From contig OX638327.1 in NCBI GenBank assembly GCA_951812745.1, forward strand, positions 2,257,501 to 2,321,500: DNA of 64,000 nucleotides. The letters are read 5' to 3'. The translations under genes were made by a program, and so were the position numbers. The stretch comes from an uncultured Nitrospirales bacterium. Lineage in GTDB: Bacteria; Nitrospirota; Nitrospiria; Nitrospirales; UBA8639. Numbering within the stretch: the stretch's first letter is position 1; every line of letters starts with the position of its first letter. Under the pieces are notes generated by a model. It did no database searches and had not been told where the DNA came from. It saw only the letters and a program-made list of their open reading frames with translations. Positions 17,180-25,485 of this stretch are shown piece after piece.

Positions 17180-19429
17180 TCATGCATTCAAGGCATTCAG
17201 CGCCGAGCCGGATTGAAACCACTTCACTTGCTGTTCGGTCATGCTGTGATTAGCTTGAATCGTGATCTCTTTTCCATCCTTCTTATGAATCACCACGGAC
17301 ACCGGCTTCCCCGGCGCCAAATCGCTGAGCCCGGTCACGCTGACGCGGTCTTCCTGTTCGATTTGATCATAGTTCGCAGGGTCCGCAAACGTCATGGGCA
17401 GAATGCCTTGCTTCTTCAAATTCGTTTCATGAATGCGGGCAAAGCTCTTGGTCAGAACGGCTTTCACGCCCAGAAAACGCGGAGACATGGCCGCGTGTTC
17501 GCGGCTGCTGCCTTCGCCGTAATTCTCGTCGCCGACCACGAACGACCCGATGCCCTTGCCTTTGTAGTCACGAGCGATCTGCGCCATGGTGAGATCCGAT
17601 TCTCCGGTCAACACGTTGTTGCCTTTTCCCGCTTCACTGGAAAACGCATTGTTCGCACCCAGGAACATGTTGTCACTGATCTTGTCCAAATGTCCGCGAA
17701 ACTTGAGCCAGGGTCCCGCCGGAGAAATATGGTCCGTCGTGGTTTTCCCCTTGGTCTTGATCAGCAACGGCAACTTGTCGAAATCCTTGCCGTCCCACTT
17801 GGGAAAGGGCTGCAACAATTGCAGACGTTCGCTGTTCGGAGGCAGATCGACGGCCAACCCCTCGCCGTTTTCCGCCGGAGGAATGAAGCCTTCTTCGCCC
17901 TTGGCAAAGCCCTGGGCCGGCAATTCATCCCCTTGCGGAGGATCGAGTTTCAATTGTTTGCCGTCCGGGGTGGAAATGGTGTCTTGCAGGGGATTGAAGC
18001 CCAGGTTGCCGGTCAGGGCATACGCGGCAACCAACTCCGGACTGGCCAAGAAGGACAGCGTGTCGGCAATCCCGTCGTTGCGACCGGGGAAGTTCCGGTT
18101 AAAAGTGCTCACGATCGAATCGGATTTTCCTTTGACGCCGTCGGCCCGTTTCCACTGCCCGATACACGGGCCGCAGGCGTTCGCCAACACGGTCGCGCCC
18201 AACTCTTCGAACGTCTCCAAAAAGCCGTCGCGCTTCATGGTATGAAAGATCCGTTCCGAGCCGGGCGACACCAAAAACGCGGTCTTGGCTTTCAGGCCCG
18301 CTTTCAACCCTTGTTGGGCAATATGCGCGGCCCGGCTGATATCTTCATATGAAGAATTCGTGCAACTGCCCAACAAGGTTGCTTTCAACTCCACGGGATA
18401 CCCTTTCTCCTTGGCCTCGGCCTCCAACGAAGAAATGGGGCGGGCCAAGTCCGGGGAATGCGGGCCCACGACGTGCGGTTCCAAGGTCGAAAGGTCGATT
18501 TCCAGGATCTCGTCGAAATATTTTTCCGGCGACTCATACACTTCAGGATCGGCCACCAGCATCGACTGGTTGGCTCGCGCCAGGTCGGCGATCTCTTGGC
18601 GCTCCGTGATCGTGAGATAGTCCACCATCTTCTGGTCAAAGGGAAAGATCGACGTGGTGGCCCCGAGCTCCGCGCCCATGTTGGTGATCGTGCCCTTGCC
18701 CGTGGCGCTGATCGTTTCCGCGCCGGGACCGAAATACTCGACGATCTTATTGGTGCCGCCTTTCACCGTCAATTTGCCGCAAATATACAGGATCACGTCT
18801 TTGGGCGAAGCCCAGCCGTTCAACCTGCCGGTGAGCCTGACCCCGATCAGCTTGGGATGCAGCACTTCCCACGGCAACCCGGCCATGACCTCACCCGCGT
18901 CGGCGCCACCGACGCCGATCGCCAGCATGCCCAGCCCGCCGCCGTTCGGCGTATGGGAATCGGTCCCGATGATCAACCCGCCCGGGAAGGCGTAATTTTC
19001 CAGGACCACCTGATGAATAATGCCCGCACCCGGTTTCCAGAACCCGATGCCGTATTTCCTGGCGGCCGATTCCAGGAAGTTATAGACTTCGCGATTTTCA
19101 TCGCAGGCACGCAGTAAATCCTTGGACGATCCCATTTCCGCCCGGATCAAATGGTCGCAATGAATGGTGCTGGGCACCGCGGCTTTTTTCTTACCCGCCT
19201 GGATGAATTGCAACATGGCCATCTGAGCCGTAGCATCCTGCATGGCCACCCGATCGGGACGAAGCGCCAACATGGCTTTTCCCCGGTCCCAGACCTGGGT
19301 CGCAAGATTATCGGCATGGGAAACCAGAATTTTTTCGGCCAGGGTCAACCCACGACCGAACTGTTTTCTCGCCGCTTCCACGGCAGTTGGCATTTTGGCA
19401 TACAATGTTTGGACAAGTTCAATCGACAT
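17180..19429 (-). CDS. acn: Aconitate hydratase
   Basis: Isomerises citrate and isocitrate via cis-aconitate with a [4Fe-4S] cluster. The 749-residue length and the phrases STIHCDHLIRAEMG, IIGTDSHTPNGGGLGMLAIGVGGADAGEVMAG and LGSCTNSSYEDISRAA place it with the mitochondrial-type aconitases, not bacterial AcnA or AcnB. Cluster cysteines are in GSCTNSS and ACGPCIGQW. It is placed between the ATP-citrate lyase and fumarate reductase genes, which fits the carboxylating direction: isocitrate is turned into citrate for cleavage by AclAB. GGAGAA precedes ATG 19429. Confidence 0.95.
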   Translation of the reverse strand: MSIELVQTLYAKMPTAVEAARKQFGRGLTLAEKILVSHADNLATQVWDRGKAMLALRPDRVAMQDATAQMAMLQFIQAGKKKAAVPSTIHCDHLIRAEMGSSKDLLRACDENREVYNFLESAARKYGIGFWKPGAGIIHQVVLENYAFPGGLIIGTDSHTPNGGGLGMLAIGVGGADAGEVMAGLPWEVLHPKLIGVRLTGRLNGWASPKDVILYICGKLTVKGGTNKIVEYFGPGAETISATGKGTITNMGAELGATTSIFPFDQKMVDYLTITERQEIADLARANQSMLVADPEVYESPEKYFDEILEIDLSTLEPHVVGPHSPDLARPISSLEAEAKEKGYPVELKATLLGSCTNSSYEDISRAAHIAQQGLKAGLKAKTAFLVSPGSERIFHTMKRDGFLETFEELGATVLANACGPCIGQWKRADGVKGKSDSIVSTFNRNFPGRNDGIADTLSFLASPELVAAYALTGNLGFNPLQDTISTPDGKQLKLDPPQGDELPAQGFAKGEEGFIPPAENGEGLAVDLPPNSERLQLLQPFPKWDGKDFDKLPLLIKTKGKTTTDHISPAGPWLKFRGHLDKISDNMFLGANNAFSSEAGKGNNVLTGESDLTMAQIARDYKGKGIGSFVVGDENYGEGSSREHAAMSPRFLGVKAVLTKSFARIHETNLKKQGILPMTFADPANYDQIEQEDRVSVTGLSDLAPGKPVSVVIHKKDGKEITIQANHSMTEQQVKWFQSGSALNALNA

Positions 19430-19501
19430 AGGACGTTCTCCGCATGGTTTCCGAGCCCCGATCCTGTTTGCGGACCGGGTCAGGAAAAACCGTCAATGTT
19501 G

Positions 19502-21328
19502 TTATTTGAGTGGCGGCACTTCCCGACGCGCGGGTGCCGCGTAGTTCACCAGATAATTGAACAACCGGATCAACCGGCTGCCCTGACGTTTTTGATCGGC
19601 CCAATGACCAATCAACCCGATGGTTCTGGACAGGACGAAGAACCCGTTCAGACTGTCGACCGGGAATCCGAGATCGACGAGGACGGCCGCCATGGTCCCA
19701 TCGACGTTCAAAATCAGATTATCCTTCTTCGCCGCCGTGATCTTTTCGACTTCCAGGGCAAAATCCAAATGCGGGGTGGCAAGGTCCAAACTCTTCACGT
19801 ACCCGACCAATTCCTTCACGCGTTTATCGGGATTCCGCAGGCTCTTCACCCGATGCCCGATCCCCGGCACCGGCCCGACGTTTTTCTTCATGTGCGTCAG
19901 AAACTCGTCCACGGACATGTTGTTGTCGATGGCATGGCTGAAATACCGGCCCGCATCGGTCACGGCTCCCCCGAATCGGGGACCGATCATGATCAACCCG
20001 GCTGCCACCGCTTGTGACAACCCGATGCCGGCACACGCCCCGATGATGGTGGTCAACGCTCCGCTGACGCACGGACCGTGATCCGCCGACAGGATGATGA
20101 TTCTCCTGATGATTTCGGCTTCTTGCTTGGACACCAGCCGCTTATCCCACAGGAGCCCGATGATGTGAGGAATGTCGTAGCCTTTGTTGATGAGTTCGGA
20201 CGCCGGATACCCTTCATACAAGGGCTCGTCACCCCGGTCATCGCTGATGGTGGACTTGATCAGGGGAGCCACCAGGATATCGCCGTCTTTCATGCCCTGT
20301 TCCACGGTCCTGGGAAGCTTGGGTTGTTCCGCTTCACTGAGTTCGGGAATCGGCGTCACTTCACCGGACTTCACCAGCGCTTCATACGTTTGCTTGATCG
20401 CCGGTCCCAGGGCGCCAAAGGTATCGGGAACGATGGCCCCGGCTTTCTTCAAGGCTTCCGACTTTGCCCGGGCCGATCCTTCTCCCTGGAGACCTTCCTT
20501 GGCGCCGGCGTGCCCGAATTTCATGCCCTTCGGCAGACTTTCCTGGCAAAAACCGGATACCACGGCCAAGAGTTGGATGCGACGTTTCTTCGCGCCGTAC
20601 CATTCCGCGGCCCGTTCCTCCAAGTCGCCGCCCATCTCGCCGACAACGACGACAGCCTTGGTTTGCGGATCGTTTTCGAACATGTCGAGATACGTCACGT
20701 AATCCGTGCCCGGGTAGGCGTCCCCGCCGATGCCGATGGCGGTCGTCACGCCGTCGGCGAATTGCGAGCAAATCCAAATGATTTCATTCGACAGGCCACC
20801 GGACTTCGTGATCACCCCGAAAGAACCCGGACGATAGAGTTTGCAGGCCACCAGGTTGTCAAACGCGCCACCGATTACCCCCAACCGGCATTCTCCGGCC
20901 GACAACACGCCGATGGATGAAGGCCCGTTGAAAACTTTCCCGAGTTTCCGCGCGTACGCCCCGAGCAATTTGGAATCTTTTTCAGGCAAGCCTTCCGTGA
21001 TCATCGACACCACTTGAATGCCGGAATTGTCCAAGGCTTCCTTGGTGCCGGCATAGGCGCGATCCGCGCCGATATAAACCAGGCTGGTATTGATTTCCGG
21101 ATGGTTCGCAGTGGCCTCGGCGACCGTTTTGTAAACCGGAATCGTGAGAAGTCGGTTTCCGCAGACGATTTCATTGGTTTTTCCGGCATCCGGAGGATAC
21201 ACAAACGCCGAAACGTTTAAGGGCTGCTGAATCATGTGGCGGAACTCACCCATTCGCCGGGCCGCGTTCACGCCCGCCACCCCGCCCTGGATCACAACAT
21301 GTGTTTCTTTCGTCGCCAAAATGCTCAT
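19502..21328 (-). CDS. aclA: ATP-citrate lyase alpha subunit
   Basis: Large subunit of ATP-citrate lyase, the key rTCA enzyme that cleaves citrate to acetyl-CoA and oxaloacetate. The 608 residues equal the length of the green-sulfur bacterial AclA. The N-terminal part resembles succinyl-CoA synthetase alpha, with the phosphohistidine motif GMKFGHAGAKEG. The C-terminal part resembles citrate synthase (ACAGIGLSQAVAAGLIMIGPRFGGA; GIGHRVKSLRNPDKRVKEL). AGGAGAG precedes ATG 21328. The stop of aclB is 57 bases upstream, so the two are cotranscribed. Confidence 0.97.
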   Translation of the reverse strand: MSILATKETHVVIQGGVAGVNAARRMGEFRHMIQQPLNVSAFVYPPDAGKTNEIVCGNRLLTIPVYKTVAEATANHPEINTSLVYIGADRAYAGTKEALDNSGIQVVSMITEGLPEKDSKLLGAYARKLGKVFNGPSSIGVLSAGECRLGVIGGAFDNLVACKLYRPGSFGVITKSGGLSNEIIWICSQFADGVTTAIGIGGDAYPGTDYVTYLDMFENDPQTKAVVVVGEMGGDLEERAAEWYGAKKRRIQLLAVVSGFCQESLPKGMKFGHAGAKEGLQGEGSARAKSEALKKAGAIVPDTFGALGPAIKQTYEALVKSGEVTPIPELSEAEQPKLPRTVEQGMKDGDILVAPLIKSTISDDRGDEPLYEGYPASELINKGYDIPHIIGLLWDKRLVSKQEAEIIRRIIILSADHGPCVSGALTTIIGACAGIGLSQAVAAGLIMIGPRFGGAVTDAGRYFSHAIDNNMSVDEFLTHMKKNVGPVPGIGHRVKSLRNPDKRVKELVGYVKSLDLATPHLDFALEVEKITAAKKDNLILNVDGTMAAVLVDLGFPVDSLNGFFVLSRTIGLIGHWADQKRQGSRLIRLFNYLVNYAAPARREVPPLK

Positions 21329-21385
21329 CGAACTCTCCTACGTCTTCAATATCAATATGTTGAAAAAAGTCTCTCCCGAGGGCTG

Positions 21386-22582
21386 CTATTTCTTGGCCAG
21401 GGCCATATCGACGATATCGGTCAGCGGGGTCCGGCGATCAAACACTTCGATATTAAAGCCTTCGTCCTTCAACGCCGTCATGGCCGCCAGGCCCTGCTTC
21501 TCGTTGGGCCCGCCTCGCCGCACCCAAATTCTCACGCCATCCAGTTTCCCTTCGGTCTTGGCTTTGCGAAACGCATTGATAATGCCGCCGAAGGTCTTCT
21601 TGACGTCGGTGAAATTGGCAATAGCCCCGCCCACGATGATGTTTTTGATGCCCGGGAGGGAACAGACCTTGTCGGTCAGGACTTCGACGGCCCAATCCGG
21701 AGGATCGCCGGAATATTCGGCGTAATTGGCCAACTTGCCGCCTCGGGCCACCACCGCATCCGAGTAATACACGCTGGCTCCACCACCCGCCGGCAACATC
21801 GCCGTGTCTCCACCCGGAATTTCGATCAGCTTCACGGAGCCTTTCACCTTCGAGTCGACGGCCATGACCTCTTCTTCATTCTGGGTATAGGCTCGACCGA
21901 ATTCCGCGGCAAAAGGAAAGGTCCAGTCCGGATGACGGAACTTGGCGTCTCCGTCCAACAGGGTCACGGCATCCAGCGCGACCAGTTCGCCGGCGGCGTT
22001 GCGCACCACCGGATTGATTTCCAAATACTGCGCGTCTTCATTGTCGAAGCAAAGGAACAGCTTTCTCGCAAAATCGGCCACTTTGGCGATCAGGTCACCG
22101 GTGAACCCGGCTTCCTTCGCAAGGACCTCAAGAGACGCGTCGGACGGAGCATCGCCCACGACAACGGAGCAGCGTTTCACGCGATCCCAATTGGACTCCA
22201 CTTCAACTCCGCCACAGTTGGCGACCATCACGTCCGCACCGTCGCGGGTGGACTTCACGGCCACGTAATATTCCTCGCTATGGTCCACGGCTTCGGACAC
22301 GATCACTTCCCGAACGGTCAACGTTCCGACGGTCCGTCCGAGCATTTCTTTCGCGGCCGCCTTGGCCCCGTTGAGATCCAGGCCCACCTTCACCAGGCCG
22401 AGTTTAAAGCGCGAACCCAACGCCTCATGCGCCTTGACCACCAACGGACTGTTTTTCAACCAATCATTGGCCTGCGCCAACTGTTCCAGTTCTTCAGAAG
22501 AACCGACCACGGCATAATTCGGGGTTTGCAGACCCCATTTTTTCAACAAGCCCATTCCCGGGCCTTCAAGTACCTTTGCCAT
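21386..22582 (-). CDS. aclB: ATP-citrate lyase beta subunit
   Basis: Small ATP-grasp subunit of ATP-citrate lyase, 398 residues, the same size as Chlorobium AclB. It starts MAKVLEGPGMGLLKKWGLQTPNY. It has the ATP-grasp acidic segment CFDNEDAQYLEINPVVRNAAGELVALDAVTLLDGDA and a CoA-ligase-like C-terminal domain (IIVGGAIANFTDVKKTFGGIINAF). It is the first gene of the rTCA operon; AAGG precedes the ATG. A possible promoter is listed separately. Confidence 0.96.
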   Translation of the reverse strand: MAKVLEGPGMGLLKKWGLQTPNYAVVGSSEELEQLAQANDWLKNSPLVVKAHEALGSRFKLGLVKVGLDLNGAKAAAKEMLGRTVGTLTVREVIVSEAVDHSEEYYVAVKSTRDGADVMVANCGGVEVESNWDRVKRCSVVVGDAPSDASLEVLAKEAGFTGDLIAKVADFARKLFLCFDNEDAQYLEINPVVRNAAGELVALDAVTLLDGDAKFRHPDWTFPFAAEFGRAYTQNEEEVMAVDSKVKGSVKLIEIPGGDTAMLPAGGGASVYYSDAVVARGGKLANYAEYSGDPPDWAVEVLTDKVCSLPGIKNIIVGGAIANFTDVKKTFGGIINAFRKAKTEGKLDGVRIWVRRGGPNEKQGLAAMTALKDEGFNIEVFDRRTPLTDIVDMALAKK

Positions 22583-22638
22583 AATTCAACCTTTAGTTAG
22601 TCTGAATGATAAACAGCGATCACGACATCAAGCGGGTT

Positions 22639-22667
22639 ATTGTAAAGAGAATGCACCATAGCCGCAA
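22639..22667 (-). promoter_or_regulatory. Possible sigma70-type promoter of the rTCA operon
   Basis: On the minus strand, TTGCGG (22667-22662) and TACAAT (22644-22639) are separated by exactly 17 bases, about 60 bases before the aclB ATG. It matches the consensus at three of six and five of six positions. No operator dyad was seen next to it. Confidence 0.4.
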
Positions 22668-23005
22668 TCAATCGAAAGGCCCATATTAGGGGTCACGAAA
22701 GACCCAGACCAGAGCCTGACCACGCAGTTTCCCCGATGATAACAAATGCCGGGGACAAGGTTAGCGGGGATGACAAAGGGGCTCCATTTTCATCCCTTGG
22801 GGTGCAGGCGGCCAGCCCTGAGAGTAGCGAAGGGTAAGAAGGGGTGAGGAGAGGTAGAGGTATTCGTAGGGCCGCATCTTATGCGGCCAACGGAGGGCGC
22901 CCCATCTGGGTCTTCTTGTTTGGGGCGAATTATCAATCAGGAGTGAAGAAACGATGTCGGGAACGGTTTGTTGATGAAGTGGCGGGGGTTCGGTAGCTTA
23001 TGGGG
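22668..23005. other. Gene-free stretch upstream of aclB
   Basis: No convincing coding frame on either strand. It contains a strong hairpin, GGCCGCAT-CTT-ATGCGGCC at 22870-22888, and purine-rich tracts, and leads into the transposase remnant at 23006. Confidence 0.5.
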
Positions 23006-23128
23006 ATGGGACGACCGAAACGAGCAGACGCAGGCGGCTTGGTTGACCACGTGCTCAATCGTACGAACGTACGGTTGAGGATGTTTGAGAAAGAGGGGGC
23101 CGACGGGAACCAGCAATACGGTTCCTGA
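23006..23128 (+). pseudogene. N-terminal remnant of a REP-associated (Y1) transposase
   Basis: The 40-residue frame begins MGRPKRADAGGLVDHVLNRT and continues to FEKEG. This is the conserved N-terminus of IS200/IS605-like REP-associated tyrosine transposases, including the HVLNR strand. It then runs into a stop at 23126-23128, long before the catalytic HUH and tyrosine. The sequence after the stop begins a different gene. Such transposases mobilise REP-type hairpins, several of which are in this window. Confidence 0.6.
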
Positions 23129-23183
23129 CACTGTTTCTGGCCTCACGTCGGGTTTGTCGTACTTGGCGAATCAAGGGGGAACC

Positions 23184-23750
23184 GTGGTCGATTGGGGAAG
23201 AGCCGAGTGCAATCAGGTGGAAGCGGTAGTCCGCAAGCTTTGGGGCTACCTGTCGATGGAAGTGTCGGCAATCCATGTCGAGCCTCCGGAGCAAGTGCCC
23301 GGCAGCTACCACAAGCTCTTGGTCCACAACGCCGGCATGACGGCCACCCTTGAAGCGCACTGGGGCCAACGGCTGGCCGTAGACCTCATAGCGGATGACC
23401 TGATTGTTGACGAACGCTCGCTCTACCGCTTCGTCGGGCTGTACACCGGGGAGGACGGAGAGCACCAGGTGGTGGAACTGGCCGCCATTCGCATCGTGTT
23501 GGACGCCTTCCCGGCGCTGTTGCGTCCAGAGTTTATCGAAGGCGTCCGCCCTTTCGGGGGCATCCTGGCTCGCGCGGGCATCACGTTCCGCGCGAGGCCA
23601 TCAGGATTTTTCCGGCTCGAAGCCGACGAATTCATCGCACGGAAAGCGAGCATAGCTTTCGGCGCAACGCTCTACGGCCGGGTGAACGAACTGCGCGGTG
23701 AAGGCGATGTGCTGCTATGCGAAACCGTGGAGATGTTGCCACGCGTCTGA
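23184..23750 (+). CDS. Chorismate-lyase-like (UbiC/UTRA fold) protein
   Basis: About 188 residues from GTG 23184 (preceded by AGGGGG). The sequence VDLIADDLIVDERSLYRFVGLYTGEDGEHQVVELAAIRIVLDAFP and the end GRVNELRGEGDVLLCETVEMLP resemble the chorismate lyase/UTRA alpha-beta fold. Chorismate lyase makes 4-hydroxybenzoate from chorismate, but the fold is also used as a ligand sensor, and no DNA-binding domain is present here. The frame is open back to 23085, which overlaps the transposase remnant, so the true start is uncertain. It is flanked on both sides by a short repeat, TCCTGACAC-GTTT / TCCCTGACACCGTTT. Confidence 0.5.
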   Translation: MVDWGRAECNQVEAVVRKLWGYLSMEVSAIHVEPPEQVPGSYHKLLVHNAGMTATLEAHWGQRLAVDLIADDLIVDERSLYRFVGLYTGEDGEHQVVELAAIRIVLDAFPALLRPEFIEGVRPFGGILARAGITFRARPSGFFRLEADEFIARKASIAFGATLYGRVNELRGEGDVLLCETVEMLPRV

Positions 23751-23815
23751 ACGCCAGAGAACGCTTGACAAGCCAAGAAAAACAGTCCCTGACACCGTTT
23801 TTGTCGTTTCGGTCG

Positions 23816-25141
23816 TCAAAAAATTTCCTTCCAGGTTCTCACCAGAGTCGGGACGGCCAGCAGCGCGGCTTGCAGGCGGCAACTATCGTACTGGACGCTC
23901 AAGGGTCCCGTCTGGTCGATCCGGCCTGCCCAAATCCCCCCGCGAATCACGGTGCCGCTTCCCTGCCCGCGGAGAAACAAAGTGCCGGTCACCAGGATCA
24001 TGCCATGCCAGTGGACCTCGCCTTCCAAAGTGGCGTTTCCCTCCACCAGGAGAATGCCGGAACCGCTGGTTTGCCGAATCCGTATGCCGTCCGGTTGAAC
24101 AAATGACGTTCCATTCGCGAGAAACACCATTGGCACATCGGCCTGTCCCAACTGCTGGTTGGTTTGATCCGCAGTCAACACACTCGCTCCCGCGCTAAGA
24201 TCCGCAAGAGCGCCTCCAAGATCCAACGTAAGCGCATTCGGCTGTGGACTCGCGGGGTTTCCCTGGAATTGAATGGAAGGAGTGCTCGTGACCGTTCCTC
24301 CGAAAAGCACCGGCGGCAGACTGTCCGCCCCGCCACAGGCGTCATGGCCATTGATTACGCCGGACGCTCCATTGAGGCTCACGTTTCCGGAGGCATACAG
24401 CGCCCCGAGGTGGTTCGGGCCGGGAGGATGAAACACTTCCGTCTCCAAAACCACACTGCCCGTCGTGTTTCCATGCGAGACAATCTTCTGGAGAGGCAAC
24501 CACGGCGTGGCCTTCGTTGTCGTGAAAGAGACCGGGAGCCTACTGGTCTGTGAGGGATACCCAAAGTACACGACGTTGCCCCGGTTGCCCTTGCTATGGC
24601 GAGAGGTGCTGCCGTCTTGGTCAAGATAATGCGGCGTGGCAGGACGATGCCCAGCCCGCTCTGCATCGTATTCGGTTTTATGGCGAATCTTCACCCAGTA
24701 CGGCAGTTCCGTCTGCAAACTGTTCGGTTGCACCACCGTATTGGATGGATTGCCCGGGACAGGAATCACGTTGGTGTCATGGGGGGAATAATCGGGATCG
24801 ACGGATGGAGACCAGGCTGCAGACTCCACGACGTAGGCCGTCCACAACGGATCGGGCGACACTGCCGGATCCGCGATGAAGGCCGCTGCAGTTCCCATGG
24901 TCTTCCGCAAACGCGAACGCGCTTCCGCCAAGCCGGCCTCGGCGGCGTAGAATTCCTGAACTGCCTGCCTGTGGTTCCCGCTGATCTGGATTTCCGTCGA
25001 TGTGGTCTGTAAGACCGTGGCCGTCACGATACCCACAACGGCCACCAATAAAAGAACAGCTACAAGCGCAAAACCGCTGTTATGGTTCGCGTTCGGGCTT
25101 GCGATCATCGTGTGACTCGAGCACCGAACCATATCTGTCAT
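23816..25141 (-). CDS. PilX-like type IV pilus assembly protein
   Basis: Encodes 441 residues. The segment NSGFALVAVLLLVAVVGIVTATVLQTTSTEIQISGNHRQAVQEFYAAEAGLAEAR near residues 21-75 is a class III prepilin-like helix followed by the PilX N-terminal region. The probable prepilin peptidase site is G-F. Unlike ordinary minor pilins it continues with a ~350-residue beta-rich domain containing repeated glycine-rich strands (VVLETEVFHPPGPNHLGALYASGNVSLNGASGVING), probably exposed. No other pilus gene is adjacent. Several in-frame ATGs lie before the hydrophobic segment, so the start is uncertain. Confidence 0.75.
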   Translation of the reverse strand: MTDMVRCSSHTMIASPNANHNSGFALVAVLLLVAVVGIVTATVLQTTSTEIQISGNHRQAVQEFYAAEAGLAEARSRLRKTMGTAAAFIADPAVSPDPLWTAYVVESAAWSPSVDPDYSPHDTNVIPVPGNPSNTVVQPNSLQTELPYWVKIRHKTEYDAERAGHRPATPHYLDQDGSTSRHSKGNRGNVVYFGYPSQTSRLPVSFTTTKATPWLPLQKIVSHGNTTGSVVLETEVFHPPGPNHLGALYASGNVSLNGASGVINGHDACGGADSLPPVLFGGTVTSTPSIQFQGNPASPQPNALTLDLGGALADLSAGASVLTADQTNQQLGQADVPMVFLANGTSFVQPDGIRIRQTSGSGILLVEGNATLEGEVHWHGMILVTGTLFLRGQGSGTVIRGGIWAGRIDQTGPLSVQYDSCRLQAALLAVPTLVRTWKEIF

Positions 25142-25178
25142 TCCTGTATGTGTTCAGTAATTCGTTGACAGAATGAAG
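25136..25178 (+). repeat. Dispersed repeat CTGTCATTCCTGT...TTCGTTGACAG
   Basis: Copy 1 of a ~42-base repeat with core TGTTCAGTAATTCGTTGACA followed by GAATGAAGG. Copies 2 and 3 are at 39022-39062 (plus) and 40357-40405 (minus), either side of the IS110 gene. It overlaps the PilX-like start by a few bases. Confidence 0.6.
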
Positions 25179-25350
25179 GGCTGACCACACCAGAATTGTC
25201 ATGCTGCGCCGGAGGCGAAGAATCTCGTCGTTTCCACAACAACGCCTATAAAAGCAGATCCTTCCCGTTGCTCAGGATGACCATTTGGTATTGTGTGCCA
25301 TACAAAAAGAGACTTTCAAACCGAAACATGTTCCCCTTATCCGTCAACAC

Positions 25351-25415
25351 TGGACTCGATCGCTCCGCCGGACTATAATATTCTGTTAGGCTTCCTGCCA
25401 TGGCTGTCTGAGCGT
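25351..25415 (+). promoter_or_regulatory. Shared promoter-leader element, copy 1 (P450 gene)
   Basis: ACTGGACT with hexamer TGGACT (25351-25356), a 17-base spacer and TATAAT (25374-25379). It is followed at once by a dyad TTAGGC (25386-25391)/GTCTGA (25406-25411) with an inner TGCC/GGCT pairing. The element is homologous to those at 30346, 36798 (plus) and 30207, 36636 (minus). Paired positions vary together between copies. It may be an operator at the transcription start or a 5' leader hairpin. Confidence 0.7.
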
Positions 25416-25485
25416 CACGGCCCTGCCCGTTGGCAGCCGCGTGGGGGAAAACGTTCCTCCAACACGTCTAGGGACATAATCTCGG

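Noticed and set aside
21236-22600. 454-residue plus-strand frame over aclB
   Set aside because: Antisense shadow of aclB; no domain signature, low-complexity composition, and no start signal.
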